This document shows positions 9,994 to 18,461 of a stretch of 55,948 bases of DNA, one piece after another (the first letter of the stretch is position 1; the number at the start of each line of letters is the position of its first letter). Source of the DNA: an uncultured Lachnospiraceae bacterium (lineage in GTDB: Bacteria > Bacillota > Clostridia > Lachnospirales > Lachnospiraceae); the NCBI GenBank assembly GCA_949743325.1, contig CATJTQ010000102.1, positions 1 to 55,948 on the forward strand. Direction: 5' to 3'. Below the pieces are notes generated by a model. The model ran no database searches, was not told the origin of the DNA, and saw only the letters and a list, made by a program, of their open reading frames with translations. Position numbers and translations under genes: made by a program.

Positions 9994-11031
9994 TCATCTC
10001 CTGCTAAGTTTATATAAAAGATGTAAACCGAATAAACCTGATTTTAATTTGTGTTTTATAAACAAGCTGCACAACAAATGTTTAAGATTCTTTTGTTCCT
10101 TAATTCTTATTTGAGCATCTTTAAAATAATTTTCACTAAAGATTGTTTGCAGATAAGATTTGACTTTCTTCCAACTTATATTAGAAGTTATTAAATATAA
10201 AATTAAATTATAGTATATATTTGATAAAAAATTGTTGTAACTATCAATCAACGAACCATCTTCGTCCCATTTCTCAGCATACATTTTTCGTATTGACATT
10301 ACATTCTTTATATCCTCATAATGTCTGTCATTAAATGTATGGGTTCTGCTTTCTTCGTTATTAATTCTATAAAAGTATAAATTTTCTTTAATAAAAATGA
10401 TATTTTTCGCTTTATCACAAATATATAAGCTGTGTATTAAATCTTCACCTTCTCTGACGCCTTTACCATATTTAGAAAACTCATCAATTTCGATGATATC
10501 TTTTTTTACACATTTTAAAGAAACTAGATTTAAAGTATCACTGCCACACAAAATGTTATAAATTTGGGATTTATTACTGCCGCTAAATATTTCACCATTT
10601 TTAAATGGCAAACTAAACCACTCTGTTTTATAGTCTTCTTTAATAGAAGCAAGAAATTGTATAACATCAGGGTTATATTTATCAATTTCTCTATATAATG
10701 TTTTTAATGAATCTTTTCTTAATCTATCATCAGAATCAATCATTAGAATGTATTGACCTTTAGCATGTTTTAAACCTTTTATACGTGCACAAAAGACTCC
10801 GCTGTTTGTTTGATGTATAACTTTTATTTTGTCGGTCTTATGTTTATACTCTTCACAAATAACTGCACAGTTGTCAGTTGAGCCATCATTAACAATTATA
10901 ATTTCATAGGAACTAAAGGTTTGCTTAAGTAAAGAATCAATACAACTGTTCAAGTATTTTTCTTGATTATAAACAGGAACTATCAATGAAAAAAAAGGAA
11001 TATTTTTTTGTTCTAATATGTCGTTTTTCAT
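9994..11031 (-). CDS. Family 2 glycosyltransferase
   Basis: A third consecutive GT-A enzyme of about 345 residues with LIVPVYNQEKYL, IVNDGSTDN and MIDSDDRL motifs, followed by a typical family 2 C-terminal region. GGAG sits six bases before the ATG at 11031, which is preferred over the in-frame ATG at 11043. The gene runs into the next glycosyltransferase with a small overlap. It is presumed to add a sugar during repeat-unit assembly in the cytoplasm. The acceptor is not known. Confidence 0.86.
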   Translation of the reverse strand: MKNDILEQKNIPFFSLIVPVYNQEKYLNSCIDSLLKQTFSSYEIIIVNDGSTDNCAVICEEYKHKTDKIKVIHQTNSGVFCARIKGLKHAKGQYILMIDSDDRLRKDSLKTLYREIDKYNPDVIQFLASIKEDYKTEWFSLPFKNGEIFSGSNKSQIYNILCGSDTLNLVSLKCVKKDIIEIDEFSKYGKGVREGEDLIHSLYICDKAKNIIFIKENLYFYRINNEESRTHTFNDRHYEDIKNVMSIRKMYAEKWDEDGSLIDSYNNFLSNIYYNLILYLITSNISWKKVKSYLQTIFSENYFKDAQIRIKEQKNLKHLLCSLFIKHKLKSGLFGLHLLYKLSRR

Positions 11032-11051
11032 TCTTTTCTCCATTTTTCAAA

Positions 11052-12254
11052 TTATGTTATATAATTCTTATTTATTTTAGGCTTATTTTCACCTAATCTT
11101 TCAAGATAAACATAAAATAGAAAACATAAGCCGATATCTGCGAATTCGTTATAATACACTCCGACAAAATTTATAAATATTTCGCCTATAAGCCATGCTA
11201 TAATAAATCCTTTCCATGTATTATCCGTATATTTAAATTTAAGCAATAATCGAACCATTAAGTAATACATTCTATAGAAGAAAAATACCCCAACTATTCC
11301 TAAATTAAATAATAGTTCAATAAGATTACTGTGAGAATATGTTTGATAGACAGACATACTTTTATAGTTATCTAATCCATAGCCTATAATAGGGTTTTTA
11401 GTAAATCTTTGAAATCCGAATATTATCATATCTAATCTAGTACTAGTACTTGTATCAGAGCGGCTCTTTAACAATGCATCCGCAAATAAAATAAGTCTGC
11501 GGCCTATAATATTGTAAAAAAATTCTACGTTAAAAACCAAATAATAAATAATGAGGAGCAGCAAGGCAAGTATTGTTAAATTTCTGACATTTTTTATAGA
11601 GTTTTTTCCATCTTTAAAACACATAAATACAGAAACAATAATTATCATATTAATAATGCCTGATTTAGATCCAGTAATAAATACGCCGACTCCTAAAAAT
11701 AAAATAGCTGGAATATAGAAAAAGTTTTTTTTCTTAAAAAACATAAAAACCGATATCCCTACAGCATAGGAGAAAGTAATACCTGCTCTGTTGGAATTAA
11801 GAATGGTATTGTCCATTCGTGTAGTTATTAAATTGTTCCAACCATAATAAGAAATTAAGTATAATTCCAAAACTGCAGCGGCAATAATTATTGCATCCAT
11901 AAATATAAGCAGTTGTTTTTCTTTTTTTATATAATTGGAAATACATATGTTAATAACTCCTATAAATAATATAGTAATTAATAAGTCTACTCGAACTTCA
12001 TATCTGGCCCATAATATTGAAAGGCATGACCAGCCAAAAAAACATAGCCAAGAAAGATTAAATTTATCAATTTTTAACACTGATTTATTATAGAAAAAGA
12101 ATAGGCTTAACAGTATAAGCAGACAAAATATAACAACATTAATTTTATATAGCGTATTATTCACATAAACTAAAAAAACTGTGCTAACCATACATAAAAG
12201 TGCCATTATATAGTCAATTGTTCTGCTTTGTATAATTTTTTTATTTGTCTGCAT
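11052..12254 (-). CDS. O-antigen ligase/polymerase-type membrane protein (Wzy/WaaL family)
   Basis: A polytopic membrane protein of 400 residues with about ten hydrophobic helices. The long extracytoplasmic loop contains RSDTSTSTRLDMIIFG and NPIIGYGLDNYK, followed by SHSNLIELLFNLGIVG. This H-S-N/L-x-E-L-x-x-x-L-G-x-x-G pattern is the PF04932 O-antigen ligase/polymerase signature. It is the probable polymerase that joins flipped repeat units of the left-hand polysaccharide. Its start overlaps the preceding glycosyltransferase gene by 14 bp. The right cluster uses an unrelated EpsG-type polymerase, so the two polymers are likely to differ. Confidence 0.86.
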   Translation of the reverse strand: MQTNKKIIQSRTIDYIMALLCMVSTVFLVYVNNTLYKINVVIFCLLILLSLFFFYNKSVLKIDKFNLSWLCFFGWSCLSILWARYEVRVDLLITILFIGVINICISNYIKKEKQLLIFMDAIIIAAAVLELYLISYYGWNNLITTRMDNTILNSNRAGITFSYAVGISVFMFFKKKNFFYIPAILFLGVGVFITGSKSGIINMIIIVSVFMCFKDGKNSIKNVRNLTILALLLLIIYYLVFNVEFFYNIIGRRLILFADALLKSRSDTSTSTRLDMIIFGFQRFTKNPIIGYGLDNYKSMSVYQTYSHSNLIELLFNLGIVGVFFFYRMYYLMVRLLLKFKYTDNTWKGFIIAWLIGEIFINFVGVYYNEFADIGLCFLFYVYLERLGENKPKINKNYIT

Positions 12255-13326
12255 CGTAATATCCCTTTATATCGCAAAGAAACGTTTCCCATTTTCCGTA
12301 AATTATTTCATGTGAAAGAGTATATCTTATTTTCTGTGCTTCTTCTCCCATTTTGTATGCTATGGAGGTGTTTTCCAGCATATATAATATTGCTTTGGAT
12401 AAAGCATCAATATTGTTAATAGGTACTAACATACCGTTTATACCATTTTTAATTAAATATTCAGCACCTCCTCCTCCACATTTTGTAGATACACATGGAA
12501 GTCCTAACGCCATAGCTTCAATTAAAGCATTTGGCATTCCCTCATAATCTGAAGATAAAACAAATAGGGCGGCGTCTTTAATGTCTTCATAAATGTTATC
12601 TGAAAAGCCATTTAAGAAAACATTTTTATTTAAATTAAGTTTATTTATCAAAATTTCAAGTTTCGTTCTTAATGTTCCTTCGCCGTAAATAATTAATTGA
12701 TAATCTTTTACTTTATCTGAAATAACCGCGAATGATTTTATAAGCAGTTCAAAATTTTTCTGCTCTGTCAGTCTGCCAACAGCAACAATTTTTTTCTTTC
12801 TGGTAATATCAGTTTTTATTGCAGGCAAAGAGCCGTTAATTGCGTTGGGTATTATAATACTGTTAATTTTATCTGGAAGGTTATACCAATTTTTTATATT
12901 ATTAGTTTGATAAACCATTCCATCAGCTTTTTTGCTGTAATATTTTATAAGAAACTGAATTAAACCTGAATATTTTTCTGGACTATTCCTTTCTGAAAGA
13001 ACAACTGGAGATTTAATAAATTTCTTAAAATGCATAAACAGGCATATTGTAACTGGCAGAAATACTATATAAATATCAGATTTATTCTTCTTAATAAATT
13101 GTTTTAATCTAAAGTAACGCTTAATATTTTTAATAAGTTTTCCTCTGTTTTCTTGTACAGACAGCAGAGAATAAATAGTTATTTCAGCGTTTAAATCATA
13201 TTTTTCAGTTTCTGCCATTGTCAATATCGTTATGTTATGTCTGCAGCTAAGATAATTTGCCAAATTACAGATGACTCTCTCTGCTCCTCCGCCCTTTAAT
13301 CCGCCTGTAAATAAAGTAATATCCAT
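12241..13326 (-). CDS. Family 4 glycosyltransferase
   Basis: A 361-residue GT-B enzyme. The N-terminal glycine-rich loop GGLKGGGAERV is typical of family 4 enzymes acting on polysaccharide repeats. The C-terminal donor domain has VGRLTEQKNFELL and SDYEGMPNALIEAMALGLP, containing the E-x7-E motif. AAAGGAG precedes the ATG. It lies between the polymerase gene and another family 4 gene in the left cluster and should be a cytoplasmic-face glycosyltransferase. Related proteins include N-acetylgalactosamine transferases, but the donor cannot be assigned here. Confidence 0.87.
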   Translation of the reverse strand: MDITLFTGGLKGGGAERVICNLANYLSCRHNITILTMAETEKYDLNAEITIYSLLSVQENRGKLIKNIKRYFRLKQFIKKNKSDIYIVFLPVTICLFMHFKKFIKSPVVLSERNSPEKYSGLIQFLIKYYSKKADGMVYQTNNIKNWYNLPDKINSIIIPNAINGSLPAIKTDITRKKKIVAVGRLTEQKNFELLIKSFAVISDKVKDYQLIIYGEGTLRTKLEILINKLNLNKNVFLNGFSDNIYEDIKDAALFVLSSDYEGMPNALIEAMALGLPCVSTKCGGGGAEYLIKNGINGMLVPINNIDALSKAILYMLENTSIAYKMGEEAQKIRYTLSHEIIYGKWETFLCDIKGYYDADK

Positions 13327-13367
13327 AAAAGCCAGCGCTCCTTTAGATTTTATTTCTGTATATTATT

Positions 13368-14489
13368 TTACTGTCTATCTGCAATTTTTCGATATAAATT
13401 CTCATACTGTGAGCTCATATTCTGTGAATTGAAATATTCATGTACTATTTGGTAAGCAATATGTCCTTTTTCAGTTAAATTTTCTTCAGTTAATTTTTTT
13501 AGCTTGTCCAATAAATCATTCTTATTATCAAGCCCAAACAATTCACCAATTTCTTTGCTGAATGAAAATACTTCTCTATGTTGTAAAATATCTGACAGCA
13601 GTACCGGAAGATTATAAGACATTGCTTCCAAAACTCCCATCGGCATACCCTCTGATACACTAGCGGAAACATATATATCTGATGCTTTATAATAATTTTC
13701 CACATCAGAAACTTTACCCCGAAAACTAATATTTTTTTCAGATGCATATAAAGATTTCAATTCTTTATATAACACTCCGTCTCCTAATAAAAGAAGGTAA
13801 CAATTCTGATGTTCTTGTAAATACTTTTTAAAACATTCCAACAAAAATTTATGATTCTTTCGTTTTACAAAATTAGCCGCATATATTAGAACTATTTTAT
13901 CTTCTGGTATATCATATGTTTTTCTATATTTAAGTTTAGTAAGAGAATTATTTTCAAATTTTTCACAGATAACGCCGTTTCGAATAAATGGAATTTTTAA
14001 ATCTTCTTTTTTTGCATAAATATTGGCTAAGCTTTCTGAACATGCCACTGTTATGGCGGCTCTCTTCATTGCTTTCATTTGAAGCGCTGATAAAAGATTT
14101 CCTATAACTTTACCATAAAGCATTTGATAATCTTCGTTTACATAATTATGTGCTATTATTAGTTGTCTTCCAGAATAATTTTTACATATTTCATAATCAG
14201 CAAAAACACCTGTAGAATGAATTACATCAGGATTAATTTTCTTTATTGCACAATTTAATTTATTATCTCTGCCTAGTAAAATATCAGCTTTTGACATAGG
14301 TATATATTCGTAATAGAAATTTTTATTAAAAGTCTCTAATATACTATTTTCTTTGTCTTCAGGAAACATTGAAATAAGAAACAGAGTAAAACTATTCCGG
14401 TCTAAATATTTAATTATATTTTTTAAAACTTCTATAGGTCCGCTTTTTGGACACCTGGTAATGAGAAATAATATTTTTATTTTATTCAT
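13368..14489 (-). CDS. Family 4 glycosyltransferase
   Basis: A GT-B enzyme of about 373 residues. The N-terminal acceptor domain contains LITRCPKSGPIEVLKN. The C-terminal domain contains AANFVKRKNHKFLLECF and VSEGMPMGVLEAMSYNLP with the E-x7-E motif. The ATG at 14489 is taken as start because AGAAGG lies nine bases before it; the longer frame would need a TTG at 14510 upstream of that ribosome binding site. It belongs to the run of glycosyltransferases that build the left-hand repeat unit. Confidence 0.85.
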   Translation of the reverse strand: MNKIKILFLITRCPKSGPIEVLKNIIKYLDRNSFTLFLISMFPEDKENSILETFNKNFYYEYIPMSKADILLGRDNKLNCAIKKINPDVIHSTGVFADYEICKNYSGRQLIIAHNYVNEDYQMLYGKVIGNLLSALQMKAMKRAAITVACSESLANIYAKKEDLKIPFIRNGVICEKFENNSLTKLKYRKTYDIPEDKIVLIYAANFVKRKNHKFLLECFKKYLQEHQNCYLLLLGDGVLYKELKSLYASEKNISFRGKVSDVENYYKASDIYVSASVSEGMPMGVLEAMSYNLPVLLSDILQHREVFSFSKEIGELFGLDNKNDLLDKLKKLTEENLTEKGHIAYQIVHEYFNSQNMSSQYENLYRKIADRQ

Positions 14490-14530
14490 TGAAGTCAGCC
14501 TTCTTATCAACTATATATTTGTCTAAATAT

Positions 14531-15646
14531 TTAATTTATTGAATTATTGCAATATTGATATATTTGCTCCATATTATTTTGAAATGAAGTAAAACTTAAA
14601 TGTTCTTCAAAAAATTTTCTTGAGTTCTCCCGTGCTTTTTTTTGGTAATGGCTTCCATATTTTTCAAGTTGATTAATATTTATTCCCAGACCATATTTAT
14701 CAACTAAATTCCAAGTATCACCTTTAATATTATTAATAATAGGAAGACCTGCCTCAAAATAATCAATACTCTTCATTGTAAGACCAACATACACAGAATC
14801 TTTCATAATATTTAATCCATAATGGCATTTATTAAATACTTCTTGTTTAGCAGATGGTTCATAGATAACACCATAATTGTTTACAACAGCTCCAGTTTTC
14901 TTACAACTTTCAATTAGTTCTTCAGACTTTTCCCCATCGCCAATAATATTTAATTCTACTGGTTTGATTTTTATAAAATGTTTTATAATCCTTTGTATTG
15001 CGTTAATATCAATTATATTGTTTATTGAACCAAGATAGCATAAAGTAATTTTATCTGAGGGAAGTATTGCTGTTCTTTCTTGGGGAATACTATTCTTGGC
15101 AAAATAGATTGTAGTTAATTGGCTTGCATCTACATTGTTGCACAATGTTTCTTTATATAAATCACATTCTGTTACAACAAGGTCGGCATAAGATATAAAA
15201 CGATCCCTCATGTTTTTCCATATTTTTATTGGCGGTAAACTTTTAAATTTTTTCACAGGCATTGCCTCAGGCCACATATCTATTACATCAAATATAAGTT
15301 TTACATTAGGATGATTTTTCTTATAATTAGCTCCTTTTTTTACAAAAGAATTGGGAGGAATTAAAATCCAAATTAAATCATAAGTTTTATCTTTTTCAAT
15401 TTGTGAAAAAATATCATTTGATAATCTTTTATGAGAATATAGTCGTTTTACCGACATGTTTTTATAATAAGGAATAGCTTCTATAAACGTATAATCTTTC
15501 TTTGTATCTTTTCTTTTTTGTTTTCTAAAATGTCTAAAATTAGATGTATATATATGAACAGAATCGTGTTTACTGCAAAAAAAATCATATAGTAAGTCAA
15601 CTCGCTGCTCATAAGTGTCAAAGCAGTTTATGATAGCTACACGCAT
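14531..15646 (-). CDS. Family 4-like glycosyltransferase
   Basis: A GT-B type protein of about 371 residues beginning MRVAIINCFD. The GAGGAGAG site four bases upstream fixes the start at 15646, 18 bases inside the longest frame. The middle carries LIFDVIDMWPEAMP. The C-terminal part has CYLGSINNIIDINAI, NIIGDGEKSEELI and SIDYFEAGLPIINN, matching the donor-binding domain of family 4 enzymes, although the usual E-x7-E is only partly kept. It is the second gene of the left cluster, next to the SDR gene, a position often held by the second glycosyltransferase of an EPS repeat. Confidence 0.75.
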   Translation of the reverse strand: MRVAIINCFDTYEQRVDLLYDFFCSKHDSVHIYTSNFRHFRKQKRKDTKKDYTFIEAIPYYKNMSVKRLYSHKRLSNDIFSQIEKDKTYDLIWILIPPNSFVKKGANYKKNHPNVKLIFDVIDMWPEAMPVKKFKSLPPIKIWKNMRDRFISYADLVVTECDLYKETLCNNVDASQLTTIYFAKNSIPQERTAILPSDKITLCYLGSINNIIDINAIQRIIKHFIKIKPVELNIIGDGEKSEELIESCKKTGAVVNNYGVIYEPSAKQEVFNKCHYGLNIMKDSVYVGLTMKSIDYFEAGLPIINNIKGDTWNLVDKYGLGININQLEKYGSHYQKKARENSRKFFEEHLSFTSFQNNMEQIYQYCNNSIN

Positions 15647-15671
15647 AGATCTCTCCTCGTACATAAAATTA

Positions 15672-16550
15672 TTATCGTTTGTGTTCAGTTAAGTAAATGG
15701 ATTGTTTAAATGAAAATAATCTGTATTCGTATTTGTATATACTCATTTCATTATCATAAAAGCAGCTTCCAAAAGCTTTCCTGCACAATCTGCCGATTTT
15801 TCCAGGCATATACATTCCCGCTGCGGCAAAAGGTGTAAGCAGTCTTGTAATCCATATTTTGTGTTTTTGTGTTGCGGCAATCTCACTGACAATTTCGCTT
15901 GTGCTGACAAATTCCTTATTCTGCGGAAAAAAGATTCCTCTCTCCTCATTTACAATTATAAGACGTACAAGCTCACACAAGTTATCAATATAAAGCATTG
16001 AACGTTTGTTTTGTACATTCGGAAAAAAAGGTAATTTATTAGCAAGATTTGACAGAACAGGGTAGTTTCCTCTGCTTCCTTTTCCATAAATCATAGGCGG
16101 ACGAAGTATAACAACCTTAAAATTGTCGTCTTCGAGAGCTCGGATACTCTTATCAGCCTGCCATTTGCTGTCTCCATAAAAGTTAGCTGGCTGCGGCTTT
16201 GTGTCTTTTGTCACATGCTCAATTCTGCCATAGATAATCATTGAACTCATAAAAATAAACTGCTTAACCCCTGAAGCTTTAGATTTCTTAGCAGTTTCAA
16301 CAGCTAAATGCGTATTAACAGCATAATATTTTTCCTTAATTTCATCTGTTATGCTGCCGACATCAGCATGAGCCAATCCTGCCACATGGAACACGGTGTT
16401 ATATTTTGAAAAATTATGTTCTTTCCAATCGTTTTTTTTCATATCCAGAGTATCAATATGAAACTCTTTGACAAAATCCGGATTGGACAGCCATTTTTCA
16501 AGTGAAGTGCCGATATAACTTCCTGTTCCGGTAATAAGAATATTAAACAT
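15672..16550 (-). CDS. NAD-dependent epimerase/dehydratase (SDR), first gene of left cluster
   Basis: A SDR protein of about 292 residues with the NAD-binding TGTGSYIG at the N-terminus, FMSSMIIYG and a YGDSK catalytic YxxxK. It probably modifies a nucleotide sugar, such as UDP-HexNAc epimerisation; the substrate is not determined. ATG 16550 is preferred because AAGGTGG sits eight bases upstream. It is clearly homologous to the SDR at 18527 that opens the opposite cluster. A 45-bp block (16238-16282 against 18795-18839, inverted) has only one mismatch. The recombination-like site 16571-16597 lies just upstream, so transcription must cross it. Confidence 0.85.
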   Translation of the reverse strand: MFNILITGTGSYIGTSLEKWLSNPDFVKEFHIDTLDMKKNDWKEHNFSKYNTVFHVAGLAHADVGSITDEIKEKYYAVNTHLAVETAKKSKASGVKQFIFMSSMIIYGRIEHVTKDTKPQPANFYGDSKWQADKSIRALEDDNFKVVILRPPMIYGKGSRGNYPVLSNLANKLPFFPNVQNKRSMLYIDNLCELVRLIIVNEERGIFFPQNKEFVSTSEIVSEIAATQKHKIWITRLLTPFAAAGMYMPGKIGRLCRKAFGSCFYDNEMSIYKYEYRLFSFKQSIYLTEHKR

Positions 16551-16570
16551 CACTAAATCCACCTTGTAAT

Positions 16571-16597
16571 GTTCGCAATAGAAAGCCTATTGCGAAC
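16571..16597. repeat. Left inverted-repeat recombination site of the putative invertible segment
   Basis: A perfect dyad: GTTCGCAATAG (16571-16581), spacer AAAGC, CTATTGCGAAC (16587-16597). A 22-bp part (16576-16597) recurs identically but inverted at 18462-18483, on the other side of the recombinase gene, including the asymmetric spacer. Paired 10-11 bp arms around a 5-7 bp spacer are how tyrosine-recombinase core sites are built. No U-run follows the dyad on either strand, so it is a poor candidate for a terminator. Confidence 0.8.
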
Positions 16598-16619
16598 AGT
16601 TGTTTTACTTGCGTTGGTA

Positions 16620-16648
16620 ATATTAAGAAAAATCGGGGTTGAAGTCAA
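16620..16648 (-). promoter_or_regulatory. Outward sigma-A-like promoter at left end of the segment (P-left)
   Basis: On the minus strand TTGACT (16648-16643) is followed after 17 bases by TAATAT (16625-16620). Transcription would start near 16612, cross the left recombination site as a hairpin, and enter the left-cluster SDR gene. Spacing is ideal and both boxes are near consensus. In AT-rich DNA such matches can occur by chance, so this is a prediction. Confidence 0.6.
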
Positions 16649-16674
16649 ACTATCTTAGAAAGATTTTTATGGAA

Positions 16675-16785
16675 TGACCATTTATTTTGACCATTTTTTA
16701 GATAAAAAGAAAAACAACTTTATTGAATAAAGCTGAAATAATAATTAGATAAAAAAAAATTATGACCATTTTAGAGACCACTTTA
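16675..16785. repeat. Direct repeats TGACCATTT(TTAGA) in the invertible segment
   Basis: TGACCATTT occurs at 16675, 16689 and 16763, and a degenerate GACCACTTTA at 16776. The copies at 16689 and 16763 extend to similar TTAGA tails. The first two are 14 bp apart. They lie between the left promoter and the palindrome. They may be accessory (arm-type) sites for the recombinase N-terminal domain or sites for a regulator; neither role can be shown from the sequence. Confidence 0.5.
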
Positions 16786-16798
16786 CTGAATTAACAAA

Positions 16799-16820
16799 AA
16801 ACAAATGATATCATTTGTTT
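16799..16820. repeat. 22-bp perfect palindrome, possible operator
   Basis: AAACAAATGAT followed directly by its exact reverse complement, centred between 16809 and 16810. A plus-strand extended -10 (TGCTATAAT, 16840-16848) lies about 20 bp downstream. A spacer-less perfect palindrome of this size is typical of a dimeric repressor site. Any transcript from that -10 would run antisense to the recombinase gene. Confidence 0.4.
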
Positions 16821-16870
16821 CATTTAATAATTAAAATTATGCTATAATTTTTGTATAGAGTACACAAGTT

Positions 16871-16953
16871 GGGACTGTAACCAAATTAAGATTAAATTCA
16901 TAATAAGGTTTATAAATTAATGTAAGTAAGAATAATTTTTTAGTTACAGTCCC
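16871..16953. repeat. 83-bp element with GGGACTGTAAC terminal inverted repeats
   Basis: GGGACTGTAAC at 16871-16881 is matched by GTTACAGTCCC at 16943-16953. Similarity extends a few bases inward (CCAAA against TTAGTT). The 61-bp interior is AT-rich and non-coding. It sits 44 bp beyond the recombinase stop codon. It could be a miniature inverted-repeat element, a paired protein-binding site or a long-loop hairpin. No clear target duplication longer than GTT is visible at the borders. Confidence 0.4.
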
Positions 16954-16997
16954 GTTTATATAATATATTTTTATAAAATATAATTAGTTTTTAATTT

Positions 16998-18083
16998 TTA
17001 TAAGGAATCAATGCATGATTGCATCTGTTTTTGACTGCTGTGAACATAAATATCAAGAGTAGTTTTTGTAGATGAATGTCCAAGAATGCTTGAAACACTT
17101 TTACAGTCAGCGCCTTTTTCTATTGCTGTTGTAGCAAAACCATGACGTATTGCGTGTAAATTATAATAATTTAAGTTTTCTTTTTTTAAAAAAGATTTAA
17201 ATCTTTTTTGAACTGAGCGAGGTTCCATAACTTTGTCTGAGTTGTTTATTATATAATAAGAAGCAATGTTATGGTTATTTTGTAACAATGGTTTTAAATG
17301 TGAAGGAATTGGAATTTTACGCAATGATGCAGTTGTTTTTGGAGGTCCAATATGAATTTTTGTCTGAGGTTCATTAGGCAATGCATCTATATTATGGATT
17401 CTCTGCACTGTTCTTTCTATACTAATAGTATTATTATCAAAGTCAAAATTTTTCCATTGAAGACCGCATAATTCACCAACTCTCATTCCTGTATATAACA
17501 TTAGCAGTATTCCGATACAAAAAGAATCTCCCCGCTTAAATAAAGCCTGCTCAATTTTTTTCCTGTCAGTTCCTTCACATACTTTTACAGAGGGAGATGA
17601 TGTGTGGAAATAACATTTTTCTATTATCTCTGAAGATATTGGTGGCAGTGCACTTTTCAATATAAAACGCAGTATATCAGTAATAGAATGAATCGTTGAA
17701 GGTTTTAGATTTTTTTTCAGCAAGTTAATTATAAATTGTTCAATGTCAGTAGATGTAACTTGATAAACAGATTTATCTTGCCATAATTCAGCAAAATGCG
17801 TTAATATTATTGTATTATAATATGCATATGTACTGCTTTTTACTGTAAAAGATTTTTTAATAAGCCATTTAGAAGCTAAATGCTGCAAGTTAACGGTGTC
17901 TTCTGTTATGTTATTTTCTTTTAGAGTCTGTATACAAGCCAATTTTTTTTCACGAACTTTTTTATAAGTTTTATCGTATACATAACCATATTTAATACTT
18001 CCATCTTTATTGTGCCCCTTAATATATCGGGCTTCCCATCTACCATCCTTTCGTTTTCTAATGTTTTCTCCTCGTCTTGACAT
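16998..18083 (-). CDS. Tyrosine recombinase/integrase of the inversion switch
   Basis: A 361-residue site-specific recombinase. Residues 1-50 (GRWEARYIKGHNKDG) resemble the arm-binding domain of Tn916/phage-type integrases. A SAM-like core-binding domain follows (about 60-160), then the catalytic domain. It keeps the first arginine in YTGMRVGELCGLQW, HAIRHGFATTA, LGHSSTKTT and the nucleophile tyrosine in LDIYVHSS, so it looks active. AAAGGAGG precedes the ATG. No excisionase, replication or conjugation gene is nearby, so a prophage or integrative element is not supported. Its position between inverted core sites and two divergent glycan operons suggests it acts as an invertase. Confidence 0.88.
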   Translation of the reverse strand: MSRRGENIRKRKDGRWEARYIKGHNKDGSIKYGYVYDKTYKKVREKKLACIQTLKENNITEDTVNLQHLASKWLIKKSFTVKSSTYAYYNTIILTHFAELWQDKSVYQVTSTDIEQFIINLLKKNLKPSTIHSITDILRFILKSALPPISSEIIEKCYFHTSSPSVKVCEGTDRKKIEQALFKRGDSFCIGILLMLYTGMRVGELCGLQWKNFDFDNNTISIERTVQRIHNIDALPNEPQTKIHIGPPKTTASLRKIPIPSHLKPLLQNNHNIASYYIINNSDKVMEPRSVQKRFKSFLKKENLNYYNLHAIRHGFATTAIEKGADCKSVSSILGHSSTKTTLDIYVHSSQKQMQSCIDSL

Positions 18084-18461
18084 TTTTTAAATCCTCCTTT
18101 GTATAATTGCCTTTTTATAAAATATTCCAAAACATACGATAAGCTATTTGCCAATCCCACAAGGCATTTTCCTTATCAATATTATTTAATATCCATGCAT
18201 TCTAAGCTGCATGGGCATTTCTATTTGGAAATAAATTATTAGGCTTAGATTATTTTGAACAAAATATATAAGGTATACAAGAAAAATATTTGTCAATTAA
18301 ATAAATTTTAATGTGAATAAAATAATATTATTTTTTCAGTTAGTTTTTTACGAGTTATTTTATTTTTATAGTTTATGGATTGGAAAAATTTCATATTTGA
18401 CTTTACTTTTAATTATTTATATGATAGATTATAAGGTGGTTATTAAATTTTATATTTTGCA
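18084..18461. other. Right non-coding flank of the invertible segment
   Basis: 378 bp between the recombinase start and the right core site, with no convincing gene. It holds the recombinase ribosome binding site (AAAGGAGG), the dyad CCATGCA/TGCATGG at 18193-18214 upstream of that gene, a very AT-rich stretch (18240-18370) and the outward promoter near 18400. A 64-codon hydrophobic frame at 18313-18507 overlaps the promoter and core site and is not believed to be a gene. Confidence 0.5.
18397..18425 (+). promoter_or_regulatory. Outward sigma-A-like promoter at right end of the segment (P-right)
   Basis: TTGACT (18397-18402), a 17-base spacer, then TATGAT (18420-18425). Transcription would start near 18432, cross the right core site and enter the SDR gene at 18527. 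It is the counterpart of P-left. Because it lies inside the segment, it would face the left cluster after inversion. Confidence 0.65.

Larger units (their letters stand above)
16598..18461. mobile_element. Putative invertible DNA segment carrying its own tyrosine recombinase
   Basis: These 1864 bp lie between inverted copies of a 22-bp core. The segment holds one gene, the recombinase (minus strand). The left flank (about 400 bp) carries an outward promoter, TGACCATTT repeats, a 22-bp palindrome and a long inverted repeat. The right flank (about 380 bp) carries an outward promoter and a small dyad, CCATGCA/TGCATGG (18193-18214). Each end faces the first gene of a divergent polysaccharide operon. 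Inversion would exchange the ends and redirect the recombinase gene's read-through. Inverted rather than direct orientation of the cores argues against a simple excisable element. Inversion itself is inferred, not seen. Confidence 0.7.

Noticed and set aside
16571-16597. The dyad as a transcription terminator
   Set aside because: There is no U-run after the hairpin on either strand, and the same sequence recurs inverted across the recombinase gene.
16998-18083. Integrase as evidence of a prophage or conjugative element
   Set aside because: No excisionase, replication, structural or mobilisation genes are present, and the flanking cores are inverted, not direct, repeats.
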